Notes under the pieces: model-generated
The model's input: the letters and a program-made list of their open reading frames with translations, nothing else
Database searches by the model: none
Told to the model about the DNA's origin: nothing
In this document: positions 46,156-58,353 of the stretch, one piece after another
How the letters are laid out: each line of letters starts with the position of its first letter
Position numbering within the stretch: the stretch's first letter is position 1
Translations under genes and position numbers: made by a program
From: Karstenula rhodostoma CBS 690.94
Taxonomy: Eukaryota > Ascomycota > Dothideomycetes > Pleosporales > Didymosphaeriaceae
Direction of reading: 5' to 3'
Assembly (NCBI GenBank): GCA_010093485.1
Contig: MU001500.1
Location: forward strand, 1,312,198 to 1,376,197
DNA: 64,000 nt

Positions 46156-47346
46156 GTTTGGAAGAGTGCGTGGGAATTGTGTATGCAGGAATGCGAGAAA
46201 TATTGCGAATTGTTGTTTGTTGCTAAGATTTGGTTGATGATTTAGAAGGCAATCAGTAGCAACTGCAAAGTTACTTATGTCCATGCTGATAGACCACCGT
46301 CCGTCACGGAGATAGTGCTGTATCAAAGCCACCGACGGCGCAATGCAATAGAGAAGCGTCGATGTCCGCGAGCCTTCCATGATCATGACAACATAATACC
46401 ATGGAAGCTTCGGCAGATATGGCACGCTATGCTAAACACGGGGTAGCACTGCCAAAAAGGGACAGGTTCGCGTGCGAGAGGCAGATGGCTGGGACAGTTT
46501 CAATAAAGAAACCTAGGTACGCTTAGTAGCATGATCGTCTTGCCGTCCATACTTATTTATGGGTGAGACTAGTTGGCACGTCAGAGCCGTTGCTGATGGA
46601 TCTCGATAGCATCTTGGTTCGCAGCAATGTCAGACAAGGCAGCAACCACTATTGTGCAATGCACAGCCAAATGACCTGGGACATACCAGACGTCGTCATG
46701 CTTTCGCAAAAAGGGTCCAATAGCAAACCGGCAATGGGACGCTGAAGGGACGGAACATTCGACGACTCTACCAGGTACAAGCCAGCCTCGATCCACCTAA
46801 TATCTCTTGTCACCCCGGCGACTGTTTCTCCAAGGCTTAGTAGACGTCAATGAAGGCCCAGCTTCGCCTAGCGCCAGGCACAGGGTGCAGATCTGCCGAA
46901 GATCGATTTTTCAGATTCGCTAATCTGATGGCTGGGATCGCATTCCGATGATGTCGATGTGAATATGAGACTGACGCGCTAACGCGAAAAAATCGTGACG
47001 CGTCTTTCAGCCGAATAGGGTAAGCTCGAAACGAGGGAAAAGACGACAATGACAAGTAACCGGAGTAAAAGTAGGCAGTAAACATGACGCGAGTTGTTAC
47101 AAGACTGACTTTGACTGAGCTACGGGGCACATGAAATGCTCTAAACAACCACCATGAACGACCCATACGCGTGGGTATCTATAATACACGCAAGTAGACG
47201 ATCTACGTATGACAGACTGGCTCATCCTGTCACGATTGCAACCATGGACACACTCCTGCAGTTACCCCCCTACCATCTGAAAAGATCCTTACATGGATCT
47301 GTAGCCAAGCTGACGAGCACTTAAAAACCAGGAATGGCCGAAACAA
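46156..47346. other. Intergenic region, about 1.2 kb
   Basis: Upstream DNA of the 99-aa protein and 3' flank of the zinc-finger gene. No recognisable gene, RNA or repeat array. Confidence 0.5.
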
Positions 47347-48422
47347 TCACTCCTCTTCGTAGTTGACGGCGGCCTTCTTCCTGCCACTCCTAGACTCTGT
47401 CAGCTAAAATCAAACAGGGAGTCCAGCGCCACGGTACCTCTTCTGCGGGGCGGCCTTGTCGGCAGCAGCCTTCCTGCCCCGCTTGGCCTTGGGTGGCTCG
47501 GGCTCTTCGGCAGTGTCATCTTCATCGACATCCTCCTTGGGCACTGCCTTCCGACCACGCTTGCCCTTAGGAGGCTCGGGCTCTTCCGCATCGTCTTCCT
47601 CGACTTCTTTCTTCGGGGCTGCTTTCCTGCCGCGCTTGGGCTTGGGTGCCTCGACTTTCTCAGCAGCATCGTCCTCATCGTCCTCTTCCTTGGCGGCAGT
47701 CTTCTTGCCCTTGCCGCGCGCTTTCTTGGGAGCAGGAGCTTCGTCGTCGTCGTCCCCCTTGTTAGCACGACCTCGCTTTGCCTTGGGCTTGGGAGCGTCT
47801 TCGTCGTCCTGCACGTTCGCTTAGCTTCGAGCAGAAGCATACTATCTTGAGTTCCTTACCTCAGCGTCTTTCTTGGCCTTCTTCTTCTTCTGAGCTGCGG
47901 TAAGACGGAAGCCCTTTTGACCAGGGCGGTTGCACTCGATATCCTGTAAAGATTGAGCGATGTAATAATGCGAGATGATCGCTTCACTTACGCCTTTCCA
48001 ATCCTCATCGGGAACGTGTCCGTTCTGCAGAGCGAAGTCAACCTTCTCTTGCAACTCTGCGGGAAGCTCCTCATAGCCATCGACCATGTCCGTGTCGCCT
48101 CCACTCTCCTCGACGAGGTTGGCAACCTGCGCCGGCGTCACGCATCCCCTGGCCACGTTAGAGCTACCGACATGTGTTAGATTCATGCACGACCTACCAA
48201 TGCTTGTATGCCCAGCTGGTGTGATCCTGGATGGTGACCTGTGTGGCAAAGCGAAGCTCGCCCTTCTGAATCTTCACACCTGCGTTCTTGCACTCGGTAT
48301 TCTTGCAACTAGCGCGAGCATTCTTGGATTCCTCTGCGTGAAGTCAGATCAGACTCTGCAAGAGTTCATCGTCACGAGATTCGCAATGCACGCGTAGTTG
48401 ACTTACCCACGCGGTACGGCAT
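47347..48422 (-). CDS. PARP-type zinc-finger protein with basic tandem repeats
   Basis: Probable nuclear DNA-nick-binding protein. Six exons: 48407-48422, 48198-48333, 47992-48148, 47860-47943, 47438-47808 and 47347-47389, giving 268 aa. Start MPYRVEESKNARASCKNTEC is the classic zf-PARP opening; zinc ligands are C15, C20, H50 and C53 (KHWGCVTPAQVANL, formed across an intron). Then GYEELPAELQEKVDFAL and DWKG, DIECNRPGQKGFR complete the module. There is no PARP catalytic, WGR or BRCT domain. The C-terminal half has three repeats of about 25 residues, each KxKRGRKA followed by an acidic/proline linker (EEPEPP), resembling AT-hook-like DNA-contact motifs. The last exon encodes only 14 codons. Confidence 0.9.
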
Positions 48423-48561
48423 GATTAGAAGCGCGTCTGCTACGCTGCGTGATGAAGATGACTGGCGGGGTTGATGCGCGTTACGGAGGGAGAGAGAGAG
48501 AGTGAACAGCGAGCAGGCGGTACTGTGAGACGCGATTTGTGCGCAGGGTTGAACGGGCGGC

Positions 48562-51500
48562 ATGCGTTGGTTGGGGAAGCTGCTATGCAGCTTGCGCTCG
48601 GGCCCTACGCGTCGCAAACACGGTGGACGTCATGCATCTGAAAAAGTTTGGCGACACTGCGCAGACAAGTCCACCGCAGGCCAGCGTGCATCAATGAGCT
48701 CGGTCCACACGTGCTTCCGCAGCGCGCTCACACACACATTCCGCCCGTCAACCGCAGACGCCGCCGCGTCCTGGACAGTCCCTGCCTTTCTCGTGCCCGC
48801 CTGCACTCGCCCCCGTGGTCGCCCCTTCACCTCTGCAAAACGCCGCAGTGCCAGCGCTGAAGCCCACCCCATCCACCTCGAACCTGCTCTCGAGACATCT
48901 CACAAACGCACTGCCTGGCAAATACCGCAGAAACCCACCAGACCGCCGCTCAGCTCGTGTATACCTCTCCCTGCACAGCATGTGCGCGCCGATATCCTGC
49001 ACTGGCTCCGTGCCATGGACCCTTTCCTCCCACCGCATCTCCGACGCAGTCGATCGGACGAACCCGACGGCCCAGCGGCATCCGCCTTCTCCTTGACGAG
49101 CGATGCATCGGTGACGGCATCGGACATTGCGTACTTCTTGGTCGCCGCTCAGTGTTATTCTCATGATATCCTGAGCCACGTGGGCCTGAGGGAGAAGCGT
49201 TGGGATGCTGTGGTCTGGATTGCTAAGAAGCTTGTCGGTGATGGAAAGGCGTCAACCCAGGCTCCCATAAACCTCGAACCGTTTGCCCTTGCAATTCCTC
49301 CCGAACAGCAGCACCTGTCGCTCTCAGAGCTTACAGATAATGTTCTCAGGACCCAATCGCCGTGCATCGCTTTCCCACTTCCTACCAAGCCGGCTTATAA
49401 TCTGGATGAGCTTACTTCCATTCCAGAAACCATCGAGCCGAGACACAGACTGATCAAACGAGCCTTGGGGCAGCTCTGGCGTACCTTGGGCACTATGATC
49501 TTGACCGCCGCCGAGGATCAGCCTGATCATACAATGATCATGCATCGTGTGCTCGAGATCCTAGCCTACCTCCACCACAAGGGTCTCATACCAGACTCCG
49601 TTTACGCGCACAAACCGGAACCGGACAACTATGCTCTCCAGCAGCCTCCGACGTTACACGTTCTTTCGTCCAAGATCTTGACGGCCCTCTCGGACGCTCA
49701 ATGGAGAGCCCATGAAGCCTCTGTTAAAACCGCAACCGAGCGCCTCAATGCATCATACTTCTTAGGGCATGAAATACCAGGCTCACGATATAAGGTGCAG
49801 GTGACGGAAGTGGCCCCGGAGCTGTGGCTTGAGCTTGTACTTTGGTCTTGCCTTCATGGCGGGTGGACGATGGACGGGTCTGCAATCCTTGAAGAAATTG
49901 CTTCGCACCGAGGAGAGCGACCCTGGGTCCTAACGAGCTGGAAAGAGCTGCTCGATACCGAGGGAGAAGAGCAGAAAACCGCCGCTCAGAGAAGCTGGGT
50001 CTTGTTTGGAAGCCGTTCTGAGAGTGTCCCACATGCCAAACAACGAGCACGGATGCAGCGAAAGATTAGTAGCGAGGTTGTCACCGCTATCGTTGACGGG
50101 CTTGTGAACGACGTGCGCTTGGGCGTCGGTGCTCGAGGAACCACACCCGAATATTTGGTCGACCGTATCAAAACTCTCAAGCAATTTCTCGACAATAATT
50201 CGCTTAGTTTAGGCTCAACAACCTGGGATTCGGTCATGTTGCGTCTTCTCGAATCGGGTAGTGTCGTTCCGGAGAAGCGACCAGAGATGGTGTTAAGCAT
50301 TCTTGATCTGGCATCCGAGTTTGGCTCGGAAGTCAGTGCTGTGAATGCATCTCCAAAACCGAGAGCAACGGAGTTCGAACCACCTTATTTCTTTGAACCG
50401 ACCACAGTACCTATTAGCCTGTTACACCGGACGATACGATCATACGTCCATATTGGCGATATTGCGGGCGCCATGAACACGTTGGAGAAGCTTCAACAGC
50501 TTACAGACCAGAATAAGCAAAAGTCACTGGCGCACTTTTTTGAAGTCTTAAGGTCTATTCCACTCCGCCAGAACGAACTGTTCACGAGCCGACTGCCTCC
50601 CATCGAGTTTCCGGCTTTCGAGAACCAGCTGTCTGTGCCTCTACTAGCCAAACTTCTTGATCTCATCACAGATGCCAATATGTACGACCTGGGCCGATGG
50701 TTCCTGTTTTCAGAAGACTTGGATGGACCACTGATCCGGCCCGGAATGTACGGGAACTTCGTCATGGCCGCATCAATTATTCGTTTCGGTACAATGGCTG
50801 GTGAACATGATCTGGTTCTCAAGATTGTGGCCAAGACGAGCACCGAGGAGAGCACTCGAGGAACATCTCTTAAACATCGCATGCCACACGAATTCTTCAC
50901 TGCACTGTTACGAAGCCAGATCAAGCTACACCGGTGGGCATCTGTGCGTGCAATGCAGAACTATGCGCTGGAGTCCCCAGGTTTCCGCGTGAAGCCGGAA
51001 ATCCTGGCGCAACTTGCTGCAGAACTGCTCTGCGGTTCGGCACCAACGGCGGGAGCGGAAAGCACCAATGGTGATGCCCGAACCGCGTTTTCGAATATGC
51101 TCTACACGTGGGAGAGCTTGGTTTTGAATGACATGCGGAACGAGTTGTATTGCATTCTAGCTATACTGTCATCCGTCCACGCCGAATGGAAGGACTATTG
51201 CTCACAATTCCTTGCTTTCTCGGCACAACAGGGTATGAAGCTGTCCACAGACGACTTCAACAATATACTAAGTGGGGTGCTTGATGGGTACGGGACCCTG
51301 AAAGCCAAGGAAGTGGTGGAGAAGTGGTGCTACCAACCGCCTCGAATGTTCGAGCCGTACAGGGCCCCTGGTGGGCTGCCTACCATGTCCAAGTATCGCC
51401 CCACCAAGGCAGAGGAGTACGAGAGCCGGCCTGAGAATATCGAGGTTCACCAGGCTTCTGGGGCGAAGCTCGTCTTGCAAGGGCGCATACATGCCAATCG

Positions 51501-51762
51501 GCAAACGGTCTGGGCCATTCTGCGTAAGGTGCAGCAGGAGTACGAGGAGATGCTCCAAGGTAGAGGCGAAGAAGCGTCGCTCGCGAAGCGCGGTGAGATG
51601 CGCGAGACGCTCAAGTGGGCCGCTAGACTGCTGTACTACATGGGGTTCGACTACGAGGATATCATTCGAGATCTGGGCAGTCTTGCAGTGTTGGCCGATG
51701 TCGAGACTCCGGTGGCGTCTACGGCGACGCTACGGCTTTGGGAGGAAGGACCGGTGCTGTAA
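48562..51762 (+). CDS. Large PPR-like, putatively mitochondrial protein
   Basis: Intronless ORF of 1066 aa. Two starts are possible: ATG 48562, only 139 bases from the divergent zinc-finger gene, or ATG 48694 (MSSVHTCFRSALTHTFRP), which begins with an Arg-rich, Ser-rich presequence-like segment. Both suit mitochondrial import. The body is helical. One segment, LHRTIRSYVHIGDIAGAMNTLEKLQQL, closely follows the pentatricopeptide pattern; others (MLRLLESGSVVPEKRPEMVLSI in part) may be degenerate repeats. Fungal proteins of this sort act in organellar RNA processing or complex I assembly (CIA84 type), but I cannot assign one. Clear coding bias over the whole 3.2 kb. Confidence 0.75.
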   Translation: MRWLGKLLCSLRSGPTRRKHGGRHASEKVWRHCADKSTAGQRASMSSVHTCFRSALTHTFRPSTADAAASWTVPAFLVPACTRPRGRPFTSAKRRSASAEAHPIHLEPALETSHKRTAWQIPQKPTRPPLSSCIPLPAQHVRADILHWLRAMDPFLPPHLRRSRSDEPDGPAASAFSLTSDASVTASDIAYFLVAAQCYSHDILSHVGLREKRWDAVVWIAKKLVGDGKASTQAPINLEPFALAIPPEQQHLSLSELTDNVLRTQSPCIAFPLPTKPAYNLDELTSIPETIEPRHRLIKRALGQLWRTLGTMILTAAEDQPDHTMIMHRVLEILAYLHHKGLIPDSVYAHKPEPDNYALQQPPTLHVLSSKILTALSDAQWRAHEASVKTATERLNASYFLGHEIPGSRYKVQVTEVAPELWLELVLWSCLHGGWTMDGSAILEEIASHRGERPWVLTSWKELLDTEGEEQKTAAQRSWVLFGSRSESVPHAKQRARMQRKISSEVVTAIVDGLVNDVRLGVGARGTTPEYLVDRIKTLKQFLDNNSLSLGSTTWDSVMLRLLESGSVVPEKRPEMVLSILDLASEFGSEVSAVNASPKPRATEFEPPYFFEPTTVPISLLHRTIRSYVHIGDIAGAMNTLEKLQQLTDQNKQKSLAHFFEVLRSIPLRQNELFTSRLPPIEFPAFENQLSVPLLAKLLDLITDANMYDLGRWFLFSEDLDGPLIRPGMYGNFVMAASIIRFGTMAGEHDLVLKIVAKTSTEESTRGTSLKHRMPHEFFTALLRSQIKLHRWASVRAMQNYALESPGFRVKPEILAQLAAELLCGSAPTAGAESTNGDARTAFSNMLYTWESLVLNDMRNELYCILAILSSVHAEWKDYCSQFLAFSAQQGMKLSTDDFNNILSGVLDGYGTLKAKEVVEKWCYQPPRMFEPYRAPGGLPTMSKYRPTKAEEYESRPENIEVHQASGAKLVLQGRIHANRQTVWAILRKVQQEYEEMLQGRGEEASLAKRGEMRETLKWAARLLYYMGFDYEDIIRDLGSLAVLADVETPVASTATLRLWEEGPVL

Positions 51763-53598
51763 ACACAGGGGCCGGGTTCGGCGAAGTGCGTTGTCTCGGA
51801 CCTGGAGTATAAAATTTGGTAAAAAGTTCAATACAATGTCCAGACCCACCCGTACACGTGAGCGCCCCTGTTACCTAGGCACATGCACTATGTAACTACG
51901 TGGACTCTTGCTTGACCCGCTGTGTATCTGGCTTTTTTACAGGGTGACGAATGAGCGGCATCGGCCCACAGTAGAGATGGTGGAAAGATCTCAAGCGACA
52001 CAGGTGGAAAGATCTCAAGCGACACAGGCATCACAGGGCTAGCTGTCCAATCAGCTAGTCTCAGGGTCCGATGACACGTTGTTCGATGTGCCTGTCTGAA
52101 GCGCAATTCGGCCAGTGACAATTTGCAAGTGGAGCGTCAACGGCTCGGCTGTGGTCATTGCGGATGCTGAGCCTCGTTGGAGCCCGGCGCTGGCCGCGAG
52201 CATGTAGCGGAGGAGAGGAGACAAGAGGAGAGAAGAGCCCGCAGCCCACGAAGCAATTCAAAGCTCGCACGGAGCGGTCCCGAGAGGGTCAGGCTATATA
52301 CAGACGCATGTTTTATCAGGCTTGAGCCTTGGAGACGACGTGCAGGGGCAGCGTCGGCGGCCCGCTGCTGTACGTACACTTCTGCGTTTGCACCGCTACA
52401 CCGCCCTTTCTCTGCCGATGCCAGAGCGTACCGATAGGTGCGACAAGCCCCGAGGCGACGTCAATGGAAGCGTCCCAGGGACGATGCATGGATACGTCTC
52501 CGCGTGTTAAACATGTAGCACCTGCGATGGTGGGTGCGATTGTCGTGCAGCAAATGGGCTATGACGACGCGGGGGAGAAAATCGTCGTGGACAGAGAGCA
52601 GGTAGTCCGAGCGAGGCATGTGGCATGTACGTCGTCGGCGGATGCATGCACGTCTTCTGGTGGTGTCTGGAGCCCGGCCAATTACGGCCCTCTGGCGCAG
52701 CCTGACGCTGCATTTAGCCCCGGCGTCCTCACCAAAGCGTTTTGAATCTTCGCCTAGTTTGGTGGGGAATGGCCAGTCCGCAACGCGAGGGGCACACGAC
52801 AGCGAGCAGCCCGCGAGCAGCCCGTCGCAGAGCGAGCGCCCCGAGAGACGGCCGCCATCGCTGCCGCCTGGGGGCACTCGGCGCATCGACACGCATCGCC
52901 GCTCGCCGTCTTGGGTTGTTGTTGGCTGCTCGGAGGTTGGCTCATACTTGGTGCTGTGGCTCTCCCATCTCACCGCCGCTGGTGCCATACTGCGCTAGCG
53001 CCCCAGCTTGTCCCACTCGGGCAAGGCGGGCCAAGATTTCCCGAAATTTTGAGGAAAGAGCAGAGCGCCCATCCCGCTCCCTCACCCTCCATACCACCTA
53101 CAGACAACGAAGTCGCCATATCCTCCACAGAGACCACAGACCCATTTACCACCCCATCTTCGTCGAGACAATGCCGCAGGCAATCGCTGAGCTCTAAATC
53201 CCCTCTGGGCGGCCCACAACCCATGTGGGCCGTTCCAGCCGGCCGCTCACGAGTATTCACACCTCTACGACGATTCAATCCACGACCGCGTGAAGCACCT
53301 CTGCTCGCACGCCTACTCCAGATTGATCCATCGTCTGCCCTGCGCTGCCAATCCACTATTGTCACTTCTGTTGGACACCTCCACCAGGAATCGACTTCAC
53401 CAAGGCCCATCATAGTTACGAGCCTTGCGCCCAGTACACCACACTCTACTTAACCGAACGCTAGCATCTTGATCCCTTTGACCTCCCGACTGCAACTCAG
53501 ATCCCCCTCCTCCCTCTCCCTTCCTCCTCTCCAGCACATCGCGAACCAGCCTCCCACTTCGCATATCCACGCGGGAAAAAATATATCAAACGATTCCA
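51763..53598. other. Intergenic region and leader, about 1.8 kb
   Basis: Contains a 24-bp tandem duplication (51979-52026). Several GC-rich ORFs of 120-180 codons overlap in all frames between 52300 and 53450, without domains or consistent bias. The last 100 bases before 53599 are strongly C/T-rich, a typical leader. Confidence 0.5.
51979..52026. repeat. Perfect 24-bp tandem duplication
   Basis: Two identical head-to-tail copies beginning GGTGGAAAGATC, about 220 bases after the PPR-like gene. Confidence 0.95.
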
Positions 53599-55978
53599 AT
53601 GGCGCATTCAGCCCAATCGCGCGCCCTCATGACCGAGCTGGGTGGTCAACATCTGCATGAGCATCACCCGACACACGACACCCCCGCTGGCATTCGCAGA
53701 AGCGACCAGCGTTCCGCTTCATCCGACGAAGCCGCCCCGAATAACACTGGCCATGCTGGCGGCCGCGGCGATGGTCAAGCCACAGCCGAAGAAGCGTCCA
53801 ACGAGGATGACGACGAAGACAGTAGTGTTGCTCAAGATGACCTGGAAGAGGACGGAGAAGATCCAGACACAATCGCCCCGTCTCATGGCCGTGGCAAGGG
53901 CAAAGGCAAAGGGATGCGCCCCTCAATCTACATTGAGCCTGTCGATGAAGACGAGTCACACGCCGAGGAAGAATCCGTTCCTCATGAGACGGGGCTGACT
54001 GTCAGCAAACATCCCGTTAGCAGCTTGCTGGTCGGGAACAAGAAGCGTACCTTCAGCAACCTTTCCAACACCTCAGTGTTGTTTGGAGATGATGATTTGG
54101 ACAACCATGGCTTCCCGCGACGCAAGATGGCGCGGAAGCTTAGCAACAGCAGCTTCAAGCCCCTGTTAAAGTACAAGGAGAATGCTAACGAGGACATGAA
54201 TGACATCGAGAACGCTATTGAGACCGACGACGAAGATTACAGCGGTGTCAACCTCGTACCAGAGGACGACGATTCTGAAATAGAAGACATTGAGCAACAA
54301 GAAGAAAGTTTTATCATTCAAGAAGAGGAGCACAGCACTTCTGCTCTCATCAATCAGTTCAATGATGCACGTCGACTGAGCCTCGATAGCCTGGCGAGTG
54401 ACAACATCTTCGACTTCACTGCCCCACTGGACCAGACTTATGATGTAAACCACACTGACATGGGCTTTGCTCGATTCTTTGAACCGGCTCCTATACCAAC
54501 ATCGCCTGAAGTGGTAGCCAAGAGGAAGTTCTCAGACAGCTCTACTAAGCGTGTCCGTTTTGACGACGAAGTCCAAATGTCCGACAGCTCCAGCTCCTCT
54601 TCGGATGAATTGGACAGCTCTCTCTATCCTGATCTGTTCCTTGATCAGGACAAACTGCCTGCAAGCTTGTCTCAACTTCTAGAATATGACCATGACGAGG
54701 ATTACGGTGACTATGATTCTCCTGCATCCGAGATGTCCTTCTGGGACTTCGGTCAAGATGAGCTGCAGCAGAGTACTGCAGGAGCCGAGGAGTATGAAGA
54801 ATCTTCCGATCCCGGGTCCAGTGGTTATGAAAGTATGATATCTCCATTTAATATACCTATTGAGAGACTAACTTCCCGCTTTAGCTGACATGGGTGATAC
54901 CACTGATGAATACGAGTCTGATTCGGATGCCCCTCCTGAAACCCCGCTACGCAAAAAATCAGTTCTGCGTCAGCCTTGTTCAGCACCTGGTTCCAGGTTT
55001 AACAGTCCGCAAGCTTTCGAGCGATCCTCTAAACCCACAGGCCGTGCTATTCCCCCAACCCGTGGAATCTTTATCCACGAGGATTTCAGCAAAGCCATCG
55101 CAGTCACCAACCGCACTACGAAGAGGCTTACCTTCTATCGCCCGCGAACTCCCCTGGTCTCTTGGGTCCCCCTCAACGGTGCACAAAGTAGTTCCACCAG
55201 CAATGCCAATGATAGCCCTCGTACTTCGCTGGCACAGTTCAATGCTTCGGATAGCGAAGTCAGCAATGAGGTCTTCAGCAACCCCTTCACTACTTCGGAC
55301 ATCATGCTCACCGGCATATTCGGCTCGGCTCCCTCCAACGACTACTTTTTCGGTACCGACAGCATAGGCCCACCGGAAGCATTCTACCCGTTTGTCAGCA
55401 TTGGAACAAACGGCGCGGTCCTGGACGACGAAGATGATCCCGAGGATGAAGACTACGAAGACGATCTCAACATCACGGATTTCATGGACTTCGGATCCGA
55501 CGTGGACGCAACGGACGTGGAGCAGGATGATGATGAAACAGACGTCCCAGCTACCCCGGCGGTCTCTACGATGGTTATGCCTGGCTCCACACCTGCCCAG
55601 TCTACACCCATGGTTGATTCTCCTACCACTCGAAAGAGAACAACTTCTGACGCGATGCTCCAACATTTCGACCGTGGGGTTGTTACTGCCTTCCGTAACA
55701 ATCAGAACCGCTACCGCGATATCGCTCAGTTACCTTCTGATCCAACCATTCGAGCTTCTGTCTCTCGTCCTGTCCGATCTGGGAAGTCGGCCGAGACTCT
55801 TATGACTCCGCTTCGCAAGCGGCCGTCGGCAAGAAGGACAGCTAAGTCTCCCTTTCAAGCCAGTTCGCCTATGGTCAACGCCAGCTCTCCTCTGAGTGGC
55901 GTTACTAAGGCCTCATCTCGGCTCAATAAATCGCTCATAGATCCACCTCGCGCTCCGAGAATGGGAGCATTCACTTAG
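53599..55978 (+). CDS. Acidic, Ser/Asp-rich fungal protein of unknown function
   Basis: Exons are 53599-54832 and 54885-55978 with a 52-nt intron, giving 775 aa; the junction reads GYETDMGDTTDEYESDSD. I know no name for it. Residues 70-260 and 520-610 are very acidic. A conserved-looking motif KRTFSNLSNTSVLFGDDD and the basic patch FPRRKMARKLSN precede it. In the C-terminal half, RGIFIHEDFSKAIAVTNR followed by TKRLTFYRP looks like an ordered short domain. KRKFSDSSTKRVRFDDEVQ contains an RVRF motif that fits the RVxF docking site for protein phosphatase 1. Many S/T-P sites and LRKR/RRTAK basic stretches suggest a nuclear phosphoprotein. Function is not assigned. Confidence 0.75.
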
Positions 55979-56937
55979 TCACGAATATTGGCTGGCTCCG
56001 TGAGCTTCGTCATGAACATGTCTTGGAGATCTGATGGTTTATGGAGGATTTGACGACGGTCCCTCGGGAGATTGTCGAACGACCTTACGATACCCACGGC
56101 CCCCTTTCCTGGTTATATCTTACGACTGTGTCGTTAATACTCAATTGGTTATGCATTGCATGGTTACCAAAAGTTTTTCCGGTGCGGACTACGTCGTCTG
56201 CTCGGCAAAAGTCGATGCGATTACTATCGTCTCAAGGTTCTTTTGAGAGTACTTTTACCTCGCTGCTACTTCGATTCCCCTTTCTTTTGTTCTACAGTTC
56301 TGCTCGTCGCGGGTGGGTTGTCTTCTTAGAGTTTTCTTAGAAGAAGCATGGATGTGCGCGGTTTCCTTTCTTTCCGGATCTGGGCGACGCGCGCGACGCT
56401 TTCCATGGCGTTGTTAACGTTTCTGATTGACATGTATCTTGGCCTGTCTGGGTCGACGAGCTCATGGCGCGAATCACGGTTTAGTGCTAAATCCTGCAGC
56501 TGCTTGCAGGTGTTGGTTGTTGGGCCCGGAGTATGGGTTGGGTGGGGGCATTTTCGTTCCAGGTTCCGTCTTTTTCTTTTTCTGAGGTGGCTATGTGTAG
56601 GAGTATTGACGAATCTCTCTTCCTTGCCAGTTAGCAATGAAACTTCAAAACATGAGTTGCCACCCTGCATGGATGATGCCGTGATGTGGGTGAATGCTGT
56701 TGCCGAGGGACGACAACAACGGGCGTAAGTACTCAAGCGAGACGTAGCATAGCTAAAGCGATCGTATCTGTGCTGCGCGGCGGGGTTGGCGACGCGGCGG
56801 TAGGTAATCTGGATGCTCGGCGTGCACATGGGCCCGAGCTCCAGCTCTACCGACGTCACTTCACTGCCGCGGAAGATCCGTCTCACGTGAAACTTCGCAG
56901 CCAGAACACGCGCGTCGCACGTTGTTCAGGTAGGGCA
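55979..56937. other. Intergenic region
   Basis: About 960 bases between the acidic protein gene and the seipin gene, both on the plus strand. No supported gene. Confidence 0.5.
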
Positions 56938-58353
56938 ATGGATGATGTCGAAGACAAAGCCACTGCGCCCTGGGCCCTCTTTGAATCTGTCAAAGTGAGT
57001 TACAGGCTCTGGATGCGATTCCAGTGCGCCCTGCGCAACTGAGCAAGCATTGGGATTTTGGTTGACCAGGCATAGGACATATCCTTCACGCCCTTCCGCA
57101 TAGCGACGTCGCCCCCTCTCCTGAGGACTTACCTCCGCACTTTGCTCCTCCTCCTCACATCTTCGCTCCTGTTCGCCGCCGCCGTGATAGCGTACACCTC
57201 CTTCTACTACGCCTACATTCCCATCCGCGGGCTCCAAGTACCGATATACCTGCAGTATGAGCATACCCTCCCCGTAGCGACTACACGCGATGTTTGGAAA
57301 CCCAAGCAACCCTACGGCATCGCCAATATCGACGATCTCATATCCCGCCAGAGATACGATGTCGAAGTTACCATGGTCCTGCCGCGCAGCGAGAACAACC
57401 TTGCAGCGGGGAACTGGATGGTTGGACTGGACATGCGGGCTCCCGGGACGCGCTCCCCTGGTATCAAGTCGATGCTAGGATGGGAGGACGAGTGGGAAGT
57501 CGAAGGTTACTCACAGGGTCCAGATTCCGGGACGACGGAGGGCATCTCCCAGGAGGAGGCAGCTCATGCCACTTTGCAGAGAACAAAGGTCCTTGCACGG
57601 AGTAGACGGCCTGCCATTCTGACATATAGGAGCTGGCTTACCGAGATGTGTTATCGGGCACTGCGACTACCACTGTATGTTGTGGGGTGGGGGACTGAGA
57701 GTGAGACGGTGAGCGTAATGGTCATGGAGGGTGTGCAGTTCGAGAAAGGGTGGAGAAATGTGCCGACTTCGATCCGACTGGAACTGCGGTCCAAGGTTCC
57801 CCTCGAGGTGTACAGGGTGAGCGTGAGATTCATAGCGAAGCTGGAGGGTCTGAGGTGGGTCATGTATACCCATCGACTCACTTCGGCAGCCGTGTTCATC
57901 GGGGTGTTTTGGGCGGTCGAGATGGGTGTGCTTCTCTTCACATGGGCACTGTTCGCGTTTTGCCTGGGGAGGGTCGACGGCGAGGAAGCGACGCAGGGTA
58001 GAGGGAAGATCAAGTCCGAGCAGGGTGCTGTTACGCCCAAGACCGAGCCTGCGGATTCAGAACCGCCGACGCCAATGAGCGACACAAGCCGTACGTTCCC
58101 GACTCTTTCCTCACAACAACCACTTCGTTACTCTTCTTCATCACCGAAGGAGGAGCGGGCTACGCCGGCACTTGAAGACATACCCACCAAGGAAGAGGCT
58201 GAAGCCGATGACGAGGAAGATGACTTCTTGTTGGGAGAACCCATACCGAGTTCTGCAGCGGGAGTTCTGACAGATTCGGGCATTGGCACAAGCATGGAAA
58301 GCAGTGTTGAGCGGAAGGGGCTAAACAGGCGAAAATCGCAAAGAGACAGATAA
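56938..58353 (+). CDS. Seipin (lipid-droplet biogenesis protein)
   Basis: ER-membrane protein organising lipid-droplet formation at ER contact sites. Exons are 56938-56994 and 57076-58353, giving 444 aa. Exon 1 encodes 19 residues (MDDVEDKATAPWALFESVK); the 81-nt intron ends at a TAG so that exon 2 starts DISFTPFRIATSPPLLRTYL. Helix 1 is at about 42-62, followed by the family motif TSFYYAYIPIRGLQVPIYLQ. The lumenal beta domain includes YDVEVTMVLPRSENNLAAGN and FMV-type strands. Helix 2 is at about 287-313 (AAVFIGVFWAVEMGVLLFTW). The cytosolic tail is acidic and Ser/Pro-rich. The two-helix topology with a lumenal domain is characteristic. Confidence 0.9.

Noticed and set aside
52329..53197. 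GC-rich ORFs of 138-180 codons in several frames
   Set aside because: Mutually overlapping, no ATG context, domain or splice structure; expected by chance in GC-rich leader DNA.
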